DNA of 64,000 nucleotides from assembly GCA_963753115.1 (NCBI GenBank), contig CAVWBB010000010.1:36626-100625 (forward strand), written 5' to 3'. The notes beneath the pieces were generated by a model. That model did not search any database, had not been told where the DNA came from, and saw only the letters and a list, made by a program, of their open reading frames with translations. The position numbers and the translations under genes are program-made. Positions 17,664 to 26,353 of this stretch are shown one piece after another. Position 1 is the stretch's first letter. Every line of letters begins with the position of its first letter. Source of the DNA: Bog-473 sp963753115 (GTDB taxonomy: Bacteria > Actinomycetota > Acidimicrobiia > Acidimicrobiales > RAAP-2).

Positions 17664-19236
17664 TCATTGCGGCTTCGACGCCGTCCGGTACTGCTCTCGT
17701 AGCTTTCTCTTGAAGATCTTCCCAGTATCCTCCCGCGGCAGCTCCGACACGAAGTCGACGCTGCGGGGGCACTTGAAATGCGCCAGGTGGTCCTGGCAGA
17801 ACGCCATGAGCTCGGCGGCCAGGGCGTCGTTCCCCTCGACGCCGTCGGCCGGTTGCACGACGGCTTTCACCGTTTCGCCCCACTCCTCGTCGGGCACCCC
17901 GATGGTGGCGACGTCGCCCACCGCCGGGTGTTCGAGCAGCACCGCGTCGATCTCCGCCGGGTAGATGTTCACGCCCCCCGAAATGATGAGGTTGGCCGTG
18001 CGGTCCGTGAGGTAGAGGTAGCCCTCCTCGTCCATGTAGCCCATGTCGCCCAGCGTGAAGTAGTCGCCGCGGAACGCACCAGCCGTCTTCTCCGAGTCGC
18101 CGTAGTAGTCGAACTTGGTGGCCGCCGGAGCCTGCAGGAAGACGAGCCCGACCTCGCCCGCCGGCAGGTCGTTGCCGTCGTCGTCGGCCACCTTGACGAG
18201 TCCGGGGACCATGGGCCGCCCGACGGTGCCGGGATGGGCCAGCCAGGTGGCGGAATCGACGAGGGTGCCGAGGCCCTCGGTCGCCGCGTAGTACTCGACC
18301 ACCACCGGGCCCAGCCAGTCGATCAGGCGTTGCTTGACCGGGACGGGGCACGGCGCGGCGCCGTGGATCACGAAGCGCAGCGACGAGGTGTCGAAGCTCT
18401 CCCGTGTCTCGGCCGGCAGGGCGAGCAGCCGGTGGAACATGGTCGGGACCATGTGGGTGTGCGTGATCCCATGGCGCTCAATCAGCTGCAGCGCCTCCAC
18501 CGGGTCCCAGTGGTCCATGACCACGAGCGGCACCCCGTAGAGGTACGGGACGGCCACCGAGAAGGCGAGCGGGGCGGCGTGGTAGAGCGGGCCGGTCAGG
18601 AGGTGGGCGTCGACGCTGGTCTCGAAGTCCTCGTCGTACCCGCAGAAGTTGACGGCGGCCAGCGCGCTCGCCGCGGCGTTCTGGCGGTGTACGCCTTTGG
18701 GCCGGCCCGTCGTGCCCGACGTGTAGAGCATCTGGGTGCCGATCACCGGGTCGTCGATGTCGGTGGCGTCCTCGGCCGCCACCACGGCGTTGTACATCTC
18801 GAAGCCGGGGAGATAGCCACCCGTGTTGATCTTGACCAGGCCCGGCCCGCCGGCTTCGGCCGCGACGACGACCCGGTCACCCAACGAGCCGGAGCAGATG
18901 AATGCCTTGGCCTCGCAGTTCTCAACGATGTAGGCCGCCTCCTCCCCGGTGAGGTGCCAGTTGATCGGGGTGAGGCGGAGGCCGATGCGCTGGGCGGCGT
19001 AGAGCGCCTCCAGGAAGGCGGGCTCGTTGGTGCACATGAGAGCGAGGGCGTCGCCGGTCTCGCAACCCCCGCGCCCGCAGCGCACGGGACAAGCGGTTGA
19101 TCTGGGCGTTGAAGTCGTCGTAGGTGCGGTCCCCGTGCGGGGTGATCAGCGCCAGGCGGTCCGGGATCCGGGCTGCCCACCACGCGTGCAGCATGCCCTC
19201 GGCCGCCGCGGCCCGCTTGTCGTCCGGCAGGCTCAT
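17664..19236 (-). CDS. acyl-CoA synthetase (AMP-forming), frame-broken near the N-terminus
   Basis: This member of the ANL superfamily activates a carboxylic acid to acyl-CoA. Motifs: P-loop YTSGTTGRPKGVHR, YYAATEG, TLGDMGYMDEEGYLYLTDR and the C-terminal Lys region EDTGKIFKRKLRE. The N-terminus (MSLPDDKRAAAAEGML, then ITPHGDRTYDDFNAQINRLS) is in another frame. The junction is a run of five C at 19066-19070; with four the protein reads RALRARGCETGDALALM continuously. Its start overlaps the DUF35 stop (ATGA). FadD-like family, substrate unknown. Confidence 0.88.
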
Positions 19237-19768
19237 CGGAGGTCCGCCGCGACCGGTCGGAACAGCGCCAGCTGGCGCCCGTCGCTCAGCGGTTCCCAGG
19301 TCACGGTGACGGCCATGCCGCTGTGGACGTCCCCGGGCGGGCACCCCACGACGTTGGTCATCATGCGCACGCCTTCTTCGAGGTCGACCAGAGCGATGCA
19401 GTAGGGCTCGCCACCGGAGAAGGCCGCCCCGGCTGCTTCGGGCCTGTGCTCGACGACAGCCGCGTGCACCGTCGCCCTCCCGCTCGCCTGGCGCCATTCG
19501 AGCGCCCCGCCTGGCCCGTCCGCGCTGTTGGTGTCGCCCACCCCGCAGGAGGGGCAGAACGCCCGTGGGTAGAAGACGCCCCGGTCACAGGCCGTGCACC
19601 ATTGCACCAGGAGGCGGCCCTCGCGGGTGGCCTCCCAGAACGGTCCGCTCTCGTCGCCCACCGGCGGTTCGAACCGCGTGCGCGGGGCACCTCCGACCGG
19701 GTCGCCTCCGACCGCCGCACCACCGGCGACGCGCCACCGACCGCCGCACCACCACTTTCCGCACTCAC
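19233..19768 (-). CDS. Zn-ribbon/OB-fold DUF35 protein, frame-broken
   Basis: The zinc ribbon is WCTACDRGVFYPRAFCPSCG, followed by an OB-fold (GEPYCIALVDLEEGVRMMTN). A GTG start at 19768 overlaps the thiolase-like stop (GTGA) and gives MSAESGGAAVGGASP; this joins the body if the run of four G at 19684-19687 has one more base (SEVPPRTRFEPPVGDESGPF). It is the expected partner of the upstream thiolase-like protein, as in the Ltp2-ChsH2 aldolase complex of steroid degradation. Confidence 0.8.
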
Positions 19769-20937
19769 AACGTGGCCTCGGTGCCGAGGACCGCCGTGGA
19801 CAGCACCGAGAGGAACATGCCTGACCCGTGCGCCACCGCCACCTCGGCGCCGGCGACCTGACGATCGTCGCCCTCTCCGCGCAACTGGCGCACCGCCTCG
19901 GTGATGAGGAACATCCCGTACATGCCGGGGTGGGTGAACGAGAGCCCGCCGCCATTGGTGTTCATGGGAAGGGAGCCGCCGGGACCGAGGCCGCCCTGGG
20001 CGGCGAAGGGCCCTCCCTCACCCTTGGGGCAGAACCCGAGGTCCTCCAGGTGCAGAAGGGCCGTGATGGTGAAGCTGTCGTAGGCCATGAGCACGTCGAC
20101 GTCGGCTGGTCCGAGGCCGGCCATGGAGAAGGCCCGCGCACCCGACACCGCCCCGGGCGTGGTGGTGAGGTCCGGCATCTGGGTGATGCCCATGTGGTCC
20201 GTGCAGGTCGCCGCGCCGAGGACGAAGACGGGTGGCTTGCGCAGGGTGCGTGCCCGCTCGGCGCTGGTCATGACGAAGGCGCCCGCACCGTCGGTGACCA
20301 GGCAGCAGTCGAGCAGGTGCAGGGGGCTCACCTGGAGTGGTGAGGCCAGCACATCGTCGATCGTCAGGGGGTCGCGGTAGCGGGCGCGAGGATTGCGTGC
20401 GGCCCACTCCCGCGTGCTCACCGCGATGGCGGCCAACTGCTCCGACGTCGTGCCGAACTCGTGCATGTGGCGGGCCGCCGCCAGCGCGTAGGGCCCCATG
20501 GGCAGGCGGAGGCCGAACGGGAGCTCCCATTCGGCCATTGGGTTCGGTCCCGCCATGCCCCGCTGAGGTCGCCGGCGCCTGCGGGTGCGATCGCTGCGAG
20601 GGGTCGAGGCGTAGACGCTCACGACCACCTCGCACAAGCCCGCCGCAATGGCGGCGGCCGCGTGCTCGACGTGCACCTCGTAACTCGACCCGCCGGTCAT
20701 GGTCGACTCGACGAACGTCGGGTGCAGACCCAGGTACTCCGCGAAGGCCACGGCGGACTCGGGGTGGCAGACGCCGTCCACGTCGGACAGCGAGAGCCCC
20801 GCGTCCTCCAGCGCGTCGAGGACCATCGCCACCTCGAGCGCGCGCCCGGTGCGGTCGAGCTCGCCGGTGGGGGACACGTCGTCGGTGACGCCGACGATGG
20901 CCGCGGCGCCCCGCAGGCTGCGGTCCTCCCGAGTCAT
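19765..20937 (-). CDS. thiolase-fold lipid-transfer protein, possible Ltp2-type aldolase
   Basis: This 390-residue thiolase fold has the nucleophile position occupied by Ser (MTGGSSYEVHVEHAA), not Cys. The last motif is AVAHGSGMF rather than the catalytic CxG. Such proteins cannot be thiolases; the best-studied, Ltp2, is a retro-aldolase working with a DUF35 partner in steroid side-chain degradation, and the adjacent, translationally coupled DUF35 gene fits this. MAYDSFTITALLHLEDLGFC covers the region holding the tyrosines in Ltp2. Substrate is not known. Confidence 0.85.
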   Translation of the reverse strand: MTREDRSLRGAAAIVGVTDDVSPTGELDRTGRALEVAMVLDALEDAGLSLSDVDGVCHPESAVAFAEYLGLHPTFVESTMTGGSSYEVHVEHAAAAIAAGLCEVVVSVYASTPRSDRTRRRRRPQRGMAGPNPMAEWELPFGLRLPMGPYALAAARHMHEFGTTSEQLAAIAVSTREWAARNPRARYRDPLTIDDVLASPLQVSPLHLLDCCLVTDGAGAFVMTSAERARTLRKPPVFVLGAATCTDHMGITQMPDLTTTPGAVSGARAFSMAGLGPADVDVLMAYDSFTITALLHLEDLGFCPKGEGGPFAAQGGLGPGGSLPMNTNGGGLSFTHPGMYGMFLITEAVRQLRGEGDDRQVAGAEVAVAHGSGMFLSVLSTAVLGTEATL

Positions 20938-20980
20938 CTCCCGACGCCCACCCGGCCCAGCTCGACCCAGCCGCGGACGG

Positions 20981-22330
20981 CTAGGCGTTCTTGGGCAGTT
21001 GCGAGAAGGGCGTCACGCGGTCGTTGTTGGGTTCCTTGGGCAGCCCGAGCACGCGTTCCCCGATGATGTTGCGCTGCACCTGGTCGGTCCCGCCGTAGAT
21101 GGGCGGCGCCTGGGCGAAGAGCGCCATCTCGGTGATGCCGCCGGCGAACGGGTCACCGGTGGCGTGCTTGAGAGCGGCCTTGTCGTCACCGTCGTAGGCG
21201 TGGAGCGTGCCTGCCGGTCCCATGATGCGCAGCCCGAGGTCACGCGTGAGGCGCACGATCTGGCTCATGGAGAGCTTGGCCACGTTGGGCATGCCGGGAA
21301 TGTCGTGGCCCTGCTCCTTGACGGCCTTCACCCGCAGGCCGTTGAAGCGGCCGAGCTCGCCGAGTGTGTAGAGCCGGGCCAGGTCCTGACGGATGCCCGC
21401 GTCCTTGCTGACCCCGCGCGACTGGGCCACGCTGATGAGCAGGCCGGCGCCGCCGCGCATGGCGCCGAGCGCGCCACCTGAAGCCTGGGACTTCTTGTTC
21501 CCACCCGGCGTCTCGGCCGAAGGGGCGACCAGGTCGCCCACCCGCCGCGACAGCATGCCCATCACGGAGCCGGGCTGGGCCAGGCCGCCCCCCGCGGCAT
21601 TCCCGCCGCCGGAGCCGAGGCCCGCCCGCTCGTTCATGAGCGTCGTGTTGGCGGCGGCCCAACCGTTGTTCAGGCCGCCGATGAGGGCCGAGTCCGCCAC
21701 GCGGGCGTCGGTGATGAAGACCTCGTTGAAGAGCGCATGACCCGTCATCTCCTTGAGGGGCCGCACGTCGACCCCGTCCTGGAGCATCTCGAAGGCGAAG
21801 TAGGAGATGCCCTGATGCTTGGGCACGTCGGGGTCTGTGCGGGCCAGCAGCATCCCGAGGTCGGCGTACTGGCCGCCCGAGGTCCACACTTTCTGGCCGT
21901 TGATGATCCACTCGTCGCCGTCCTTGACCGCCCGGGTCTGCAGGCCAGCGAGGTCCGAGCCCGCCTGCGGCTCGCTGAAGAGCTGGCACCAGGCCTTCTG
22001 CCCGGTGACGATGTCCCGCACGTAGAGGTCGATCTGCTCCTGCGTCCCGTGGGTCGCGATGGTCGGGGCGGCCAGCAGCAGCCCCAGCCCGGCGGGGGCG
22101 CCCAGAGCGCCGAACTTGGCGATCTCCTGCTGGACCAGGACCACGTCGGAGCGCGCCATGGCCTTGCCGTAGGCATTCTCGGGCAGGCCCGGAGCGGACC
22201 AGCCGGCCAAGCCCATCCGTTCCCACCACTGCCCCACGGTCAGGTCGGGGTCCCAGTTGCTGTCCAGCCAGGACCGGAGCTCGCTCAGCAGCTCGTCGGT
22301 CCGCGTCGTCTCGGTGGCGGTGTCGGTCAC
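20981..22330 (-). CDS. acyl-CoA dehydrogenase
   Basis: This 449-residue flavoprotein has the FAD/substrate signature WCQLFSEPQAGSDLAG and the C-terminal IYGGTDQVQRNIIGERVLGL typical of actinobacterial FadE/ChsE-like dehydrogenases. A Gly/Ala/Ser-rich insert of about 60 residues (after NERAGLGSGG, including AETPGGNKKSQASGG) lengthens the middle. It heads the minus-strand acyl-CoA cluster and probably catalyses the first oxidation after CoA activation. Actinobacterial ChsE enzymes can be heterotetramers of two different subunits; only one is visible here. Confidence 0.92.
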   Translation of the reverse strand: MTDTATETTRTDELLSELRSWLDSNWDPDLTVGQWWERMGLAGWSAPGLPENAYGKAMARSDVVLVQQEIAKFGALGAPAGLGLLLAAPTIATHGTQEQIDLYVRDIVTGQKAWCQLFSEPQAGSDLAGLQTRAVKDGDEWIINGQKVWTSGGQYADLGMLLARTDPDVPKHQGISYFAFEMLQDGVDVRPLKEMTGHALFNEVFITDARVADSALIGGLNNGWAAANTTLMNERAGLGSGGGNAAGGGLAQPGSVMGMLSRRVGDLVAPSAETPGGNKKSQASGGALGAMRGGAGLLISVAQSRGVSKDAGIRQDLARLYTLGELGRFNGLRVKAVKEQGHDIPGMPNVAKLSMSQIVRLTRDLGLRIMGPAGTLHAYDGDDKAALKHATGDPFAGGITEMALFAQAPPIYGGTDQVQRNIIGERVLGLPKEPNNDRVTPFSQLPKNA

Positions 22331-22396
22331 ACCGCGAAGTTACCGGGTGCGTCGACGAACGGGAAACCGCCCTGAAACATGGGTAGCGTGCCCCGG

Positions 22397-23542
22397 ATGC
22401 AAGACGACCGGCTCAACGCAGCATTCGACGCCTGGCAGCAGGCACAGACCGCGGCGCTCGACGTCGTGCGCCAGGCCACCGGCGTGCCCGAAACCGACGT
22501 GGACCTGGCCGAGGGGTACCGATGGGTGACCCGCCTCTCGCGGTTGGCCCTCGACTGGATCGTGGAGAAGTCCGACCCCCTGCACCCGCAGCTCTTCGTC
22601 CTCCAGGACGAGTACAAGAAGCTCCTGGTCGACAACCCCGACGTGCATTACACGTTCTGCGTCCTGGACGACACGCGCTCGTATCGGCTCCTGGGCTACC
22701 GGGGTGAATGCGCGTATCTCGGCATGACCTTCGGCACCGCCTTCGGGCAGGGACAGGTCGGCGGCCGCACCGGGACGCAGACGCAGACCCACATCGACGA
22801 GTTCGAGCTGGGCCCCAACGGCGAGGTCGACATCCTCATCGCGCCGGCCTCCGCCATGCCCGATCCCCGGCCGCGCAACTCGGTCGTCCTCGAGCCGGGG
22901 ACGGCACAGCTGGCGATCCGCGAGACGCACTTCGAGAAGGATCCGGAGCGGTTCTCCCGCCTGCGGGTCGAATTGGTGCCCGAGCCGGGTGAGGTCATCC
23001 CACACCCGATCCTCTCCGTCGACGAGCTGGCGCCGAAGCTCGAGTTCGCCGCCATGTTCCTCACGTTCGTTGGCGCCACCGCACTGCAGATGTGGCACGA
23101 CGCGGCCACCAACATGAACACGTTCGGTGGTGAGGCCGGCTCGGCCCACGTCGAGGCGCAAGAGGACGAGGTGCGCACGCACACCAACGCGGAAATGACG
23201 TACCACGGCGGGCGTTTCCGCCTGGAGCCGGGACAGGCTCTGGTGGTCACCGTGCACGAGCCGGACAAGCCCTTCCTCTATTGGGGGCTGACGCTCACCT
23301 CGCCGTGGATGGAGAGCTTCGACTACCGCTACGCGACGACGGCGTTGAACAACAAGACGGCCACCCGCTCGCCGGACGGATCGTGGCGCATGGTCATCGC
23401 TCCGACCGATCCGGGCGTCGAGAATTGGCTCGACACCGGAGGCCGGCTCGAGGGTTACATGCTCGTGCGCTGGGTCCTGGCCGACGGGCCGCCGCACCCG
23501 ACGGCCGAGGTGGTCGAGGTGAAGGACCTCGCCAGTTCTTAG
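22397..23542 (+). CDS. DUF1214-like protein
   Basis: This 381-residue soluble protein, divergent from the acyl-CoA dehydrogenase, ends with a DUF1214-like block: WGLTLTSPWMESFDYRYATT, then SPDGSWRMVIAPTDPGVENW followed by a glycine segment. DUF1214/DUF1254 proteins are widespread and uncharacterised. I used the ATG leading MQDDRLNAAFDAWQQ; another ATG six codons upstream is possible. Catabolic association is inferred from position only. Confidence 0.65.
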   Translation: MQDDRLNAAFDAWQQAQTAALDVVRQATGVPETDVDLAEGYRWVTRLSRLALDWIVEKSDPLHPQLFVLQDEYKKLLVDNPDVHYTFCVLDDTRSYRLLGYRGECAYLGMTFGTAFGQGQVGGRTGTQTQTHIDEFELGPNGEVDILIAPASAMPDPRPRNSVVLEPGTAQLAIRETHFEKDPERFSRLRVELVPEPGEVIPHPILSVDELAPKLEFAAMFLTFVGATALQMWHDAATNMNTFGGEAGSAHVEAQEDEVRTHTNAEMTYHGGRFRLEPGQALVVTVHEPDKPFLYWGLTLTSPWMESFDYRYATTALNNKTATRSPDGSWRMVIAPTDPGVENWLDTGGRLEGYMLVRWVLADGPPHPTAEVVEVKDLASS

Positions 23543-23619
23543 GCGGCAACACCGTCGCCCCGGCCCCGGCTCCGGACCCGGCCCGGCAGCGGCAGACCGG
23601 CACCGGCGGCCGCGGGCCA

Positions 23620-24030
23620 CTACTGGGTACGGCTCGGGACCTCCTGGACGAGCCAGCCGTTCCCGTCGGGATCGCTGAACGAGAGGAACGACCCGTAGTC
23701 GGCCCGGCCGGGGTCGGGGCCGTCGGCTTGCACGCCTTCTTCGAAGTGGAACACGTCGCTAGCCGCAACGCCCCCGGCGCCGAGCTGCCGCTGTGCCTCC
23801 TCGATGTCGCGTACCACCAGGTGCAGACCCTGCAACGTCCCGGCAGCCTGTTCGTTCTTCATCAACGAGATGGAGCAGCCGGACCCGGCGGGCGTCAGCT
23901 GGACGACCCGGAAGTCGTCCCCGGCGCGGTGGTCCACGTCGACGTGAAAGCCGACGGCGTCGGCGTAGAACGCCTTCGCCCGGTCGACGTCGGCCACTGG
24001 GACGACCAGTGTCTCGAGTTTCCAGTCCAT
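23620..24030 (-). CDS. VOC family protein (glyoxalase/dioxygenase-like)
   Basis: One vicinal-oxygen-chelate module: METLVVPVADVDRAKAFYAD-type opening (here KLETLVVPVADVDRAKAFY), a central GLHLVVRDIEEAQRQL and a terminal SFSDPDGNGWLVQE, which supplies the last metal-ligand Glu. Function of single-domain members varies. The ATG at 24030 has GGAGGGC upstream. A tandem repeat array lies just behind that ribosome-binding site. Confidence 0.88.
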   Translation of the reverse strand: MDWKLETLVVPVADVDRAKAFYADAVGFHVDVDHRAGDDFRVVQLTPAGSGCSISLMKNEQAAGTLQGLHLVVRDIEEAQRQLGAGGVAASDVFHFEEGVQADGPDPGRADYGSFLSFSDPDGNGWLVQEVPSRTQ

Positions 24031-24041
24031 CTGCCCTCCAT

Positions 24042-24134
24042 GGTGTTCAAGCACGGTGTTCAAGCCACGGTGTTCAAGGCACGGTGTTCAAGGCACGGTG
24101 TTCAAGCCACGGTGTTCAAGCCACGGTGTTCGAC
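24042..24134. repeat. 14-nt tandem repeat, seven copies
   Basis: Seven copies of GGTGTTCAAGSCAC (first 13 nt, last partial) are arrayed between the sulfotransferase stop and the VOC start. Variation is limited to the S position, suggesting recent expansion. Confidence 0.92.
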
Positions 24135-24171
24135 GTTGCGCTCTGAGTCTCCACCGCCGGGAGAAGGCTGG

Positions 24172-25359
24172 CTAGACCTCGGACGGAACGCCGAAACGCT
24201 CCTGGTAGGGCGCCACGAGCGCCCGGTGGGTGACCAGGTCGAGACCCGTGTCGGCGAACGAGTAATCATGTCCGCTGGCGCGAGCGGTGTGACGGGCGGC
24301 CAGATACGCCTCGAGCGCCGTGCGGAACTCAGGGCTCAGCGGGAGGTCCCAGGCGGCGTAGAGGCGCTCCACGGTGCCGACCGGGTCGGCCACCAGGTCC
24401 TTGTAGACCACGTCGTTGATCTGGTCGGCGGGGATGGCGCCGGCGTCGCGCTCGGCGGTCACGTGGTCCATCTGCAGCTCGAGGCCCATGGCCATGAACT
24501 CGACGAGGATGCCATGGTCGACGTGCTCCGAATGCATGTAGTGCAACGTCGCCATGAGATCGGACAAGGACCCGATGACGCGCAGGGGGTCGCGGTGCGT
24601 GATGACGACGCGGGCATCGGGGTATGTCGCGAACACGAGGGGCAGGGCAGAAAGGTGCGAAGGCGCCTTGACGACCCAGCGCGTCGTGGGCCGCTCGGTC
24701 ACCCATTGCAACGTCTGCAGGTGGCGCTTGTGCCAGTCGTAGATCGGTGACTGGTCGACGCCGCTCCGCCACACCGTGTAGTCGGCGACGTTGTAGAGGC
24801 CCGTGTACACGTCGCTCGAGAACTGATGGGCAAAGGCGAAGATGCACTCGGTGGGGAGCCGGCCGCCGTTCTCGTGCATGGCCGTGAAGGCGGGGACGAT
24901 CTCGTCCATGAGTCTGATCTCGTCGTCGCACAGGTCACCGGCGGCGTCGTCATAGGGGACGCTGTGCAGCAGCTCCCACAACAGCGGCGGGCGGTTGTCG
25001 GGATCGCAGGCGAGGAGCTCGTGCAGCAACGTCGTGCCCGAGCGCCCCAGGCCGGTGACCACGATGGGCGCCGTGACGGGCTGGCGCAGCACCGCCGGCT
25101 CACGTTTCCAGAGGTCGACGATGCGCAGGCGGTTCTGGAGGATCAACTGCAGCTCACCCCGGGTTCGGAGGCGGCCCGGGAGGTGGAGGCGTGCCTCGGT
25201 CTCGAGGGAGTCGCACAGGCGACGGAACGGTTCCTCCCACCACGGGTCGCCGAAATCGTCGAGGCCGGTGGTGGCGACCGCAGCTGCTGTCAGGTCCTCG
25301 GGCTGGAGCGAGATCATGGAGCGCCCGTCGTCGCCCAGGCCACGCCCCAGAGCCACCAT
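24172..25359 (-). CDS. sulfotransferase family protein
   Basis: This 396-residue PAPS-dependent sulfotransferase-like protein (Stf family of actinobacteria) has the 5'-phosphosulfate loop VVTGLGRSGTTLLHELLA (about 88-105) and the 3'-phosphate motif ARVVITHRDPLRVIGSLSDL (about 230). The RWVVKAPSHL segment supplies the conserved Lys-Pro context. In actinobacteria these act on lipids, sterols or glycolipids. The open frame extends 97 codons upstream, but that part is low-complexity and antisense to the HD gene, so I chose the ATG leading MVALGRGLGDDG. Confidence 0.88.
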   Translation of the reverse strand: MVALGRGLGDDGRSMISLQPEDLTAAAVATTGLDDFGDPWWEEPFRRLCDSLETEARLHLPGRLRTRGELQLILQNRLRIVDLWKREPAVLRQPVTAPIVVTGLGRSGTTLLHELLACDPDNRPPLLWELLHSVPYDDAAGDLCDDEIRLMDEIVPAFTAMHENGGRLPTECIFAFAHQFSSDVYTGLYNVADYTVWRSGVDQSPIYDWHKRHLQTLQWVTERPTTRWVVKAPSHLSALPLVFATYPDARVVITHRDPLRVIGSLSDLMATLHYMHSEHVDHGILVEFMAMGLELQMDHVTAERDAGAIPADQINDVVYKDLVADPVGTVERLYAAWDLPLSPEFRTALEAYLAARHTARASGHDYSFADTGLDLVTHRALVAPYQERFGVPSEV

Positions 25360-25437
25360 CTTGTCGGCCCAAGGGCTGCGCGACGGGGGGAGCCAGGGCA
25401 CGGGGCGCAACCGTACCCGCAACGGGGGGAGAATGGC

Positions 25438-25516
25438 CGCATGAGGAGTCGCACGAGCCGGATGACTGGCCGCATGACGAGTCGCACGCACGGCCGCGTG
25501 ACGAGTCACCGGGAGA
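25438..25516. repeat. degenerate tandem repeat upstream of the HD gene
   Basis: Three imperfect copies around GCATGAGGAGTCGCACG occur between the divergent sulfotransferase and HD genes, so they occupy the promoter space of both. Confidence 0.6.
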
Positions 25517-25523
25517 ACGCCCG

Positions 25524-26087
25524 ATGAGCGCCGCGGTGGCCGATCTCGGCGTGCTCGACATGCTCGACGTGCTGGCCACGGGGTCCGAGCGGCCGCTGAG
25601 CCCCGGGGTCCCGGTGTCGCAGCTCGACCACGCCCTGCAGACGGCGGCACTGCTGGCGCACCTGCATCCCGGCGACGACGAACTGGCGGCGGCGGGATTG
25701 GTGCACGACATCGGCCACCTGTTGCCCGGGGGCACCGACGAGGCGCATGCCGGCGACGCCGCCCGCGCCGTCCGCCGGGCGTTGGGGGAGCGGGTGGCGG
25801 GCACGGTGGGACTGCACGTGGAGGCGAAGCGGTACCTCGTGGCGACCGAGGGCGGCTATGGCGCGGTGCTCACCGGCGACAGCGTCGTGTCACTCGGACG
25901 CCAAGGTGGCGCGCTGTCCCACGAGGAGGCGACGGCGTTCGTGGGCCTGCCCTTCGCGCGTGACGCCGTGACGCTGCGCCGCGCCGACGACAGCGGCAAG
26001 GTCGAGGGCGTGGTGGTCCGCGACCTCGCCAGTTGGACACCCCTCTTGCAGGATGTTTCCCGGCGGCACGGGCTGACGCAGAGCTGA
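25524..26087 (+). CDS. HD-domain protein related to PhnZ/TmpB mixed-valent diiron oxygenases
   Basis: This 187-residue protein is a compact HD domain. Metal ligands are visible as His36 (LDHALQTA), His61-Asp62 with His65 (LVHDIGHLL), His98 (GLHVEAKRYL) and a later Asp (LTGDSVVSLGRQGG). The HVEAKRYL and QGG...E...F blocks are characteristic of PhnZ-type HD oxygenases, which cleave organophosphonates with O2, rather than ordinary HD phosphohydrolases. No phosphonate transporter or PhnY is nearby, so substrate is open; it may act on another small molecule. Confidence 0.75.
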   Translation: MSAAVADLGVLDMLDVLATGSERPLSPGVPVSQLDHALQTAALLAHLHPGDDELAAAGLVHDIGHLLPGGTDEAHAGDAARAVRRALGERVAGTVGLHVEAKRYLVATEGGYGAVLTGDSVVSLGRQGGALSHEEATAFVGLPFARDAVTLRRADDSGKVEGVVVRDLASWTPLLQDVSRRHGLTQS

Positions 26088-26353
26088 GCAACCGGTTCTG
26101 CCGTTCGCTCCTGTCGGGCCACGACCGGGCGGCGGAGCCCAGGCCGGACACTCTGCGGGGGGTGAAAGCGGTTGGTGAGCGGGTGGGACGGCGGATCGTT
26201 CCAGTGCGACGGCGCACGGCGCGACGGGTCCGGTTCGACGAGCGGCGCTCCTGTCCGGCGCTCCGGGCGTGCGCCCGCCGATCCACAATGCCGCAGACAT
26301 TGCGCGGTGACCCGTAGGGAAGAGCCCCTGCGCTCGTTGTGCTCCCGGGATCC
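26088..26353. other. intergenic region upstream of the Liv gene set
   Basis: I see no gene, repeat or clear terminator in these 266 nt. It is presumably the promoter region for the secreted protein and transporter genes that follow. Confidence 0.4.

Noticed and set aside
8730..24134. Tandem arrays as CRISPR
   Set aside because: Units are 14 nt and contiguous without spacers; no cas genes anywhere in the window.
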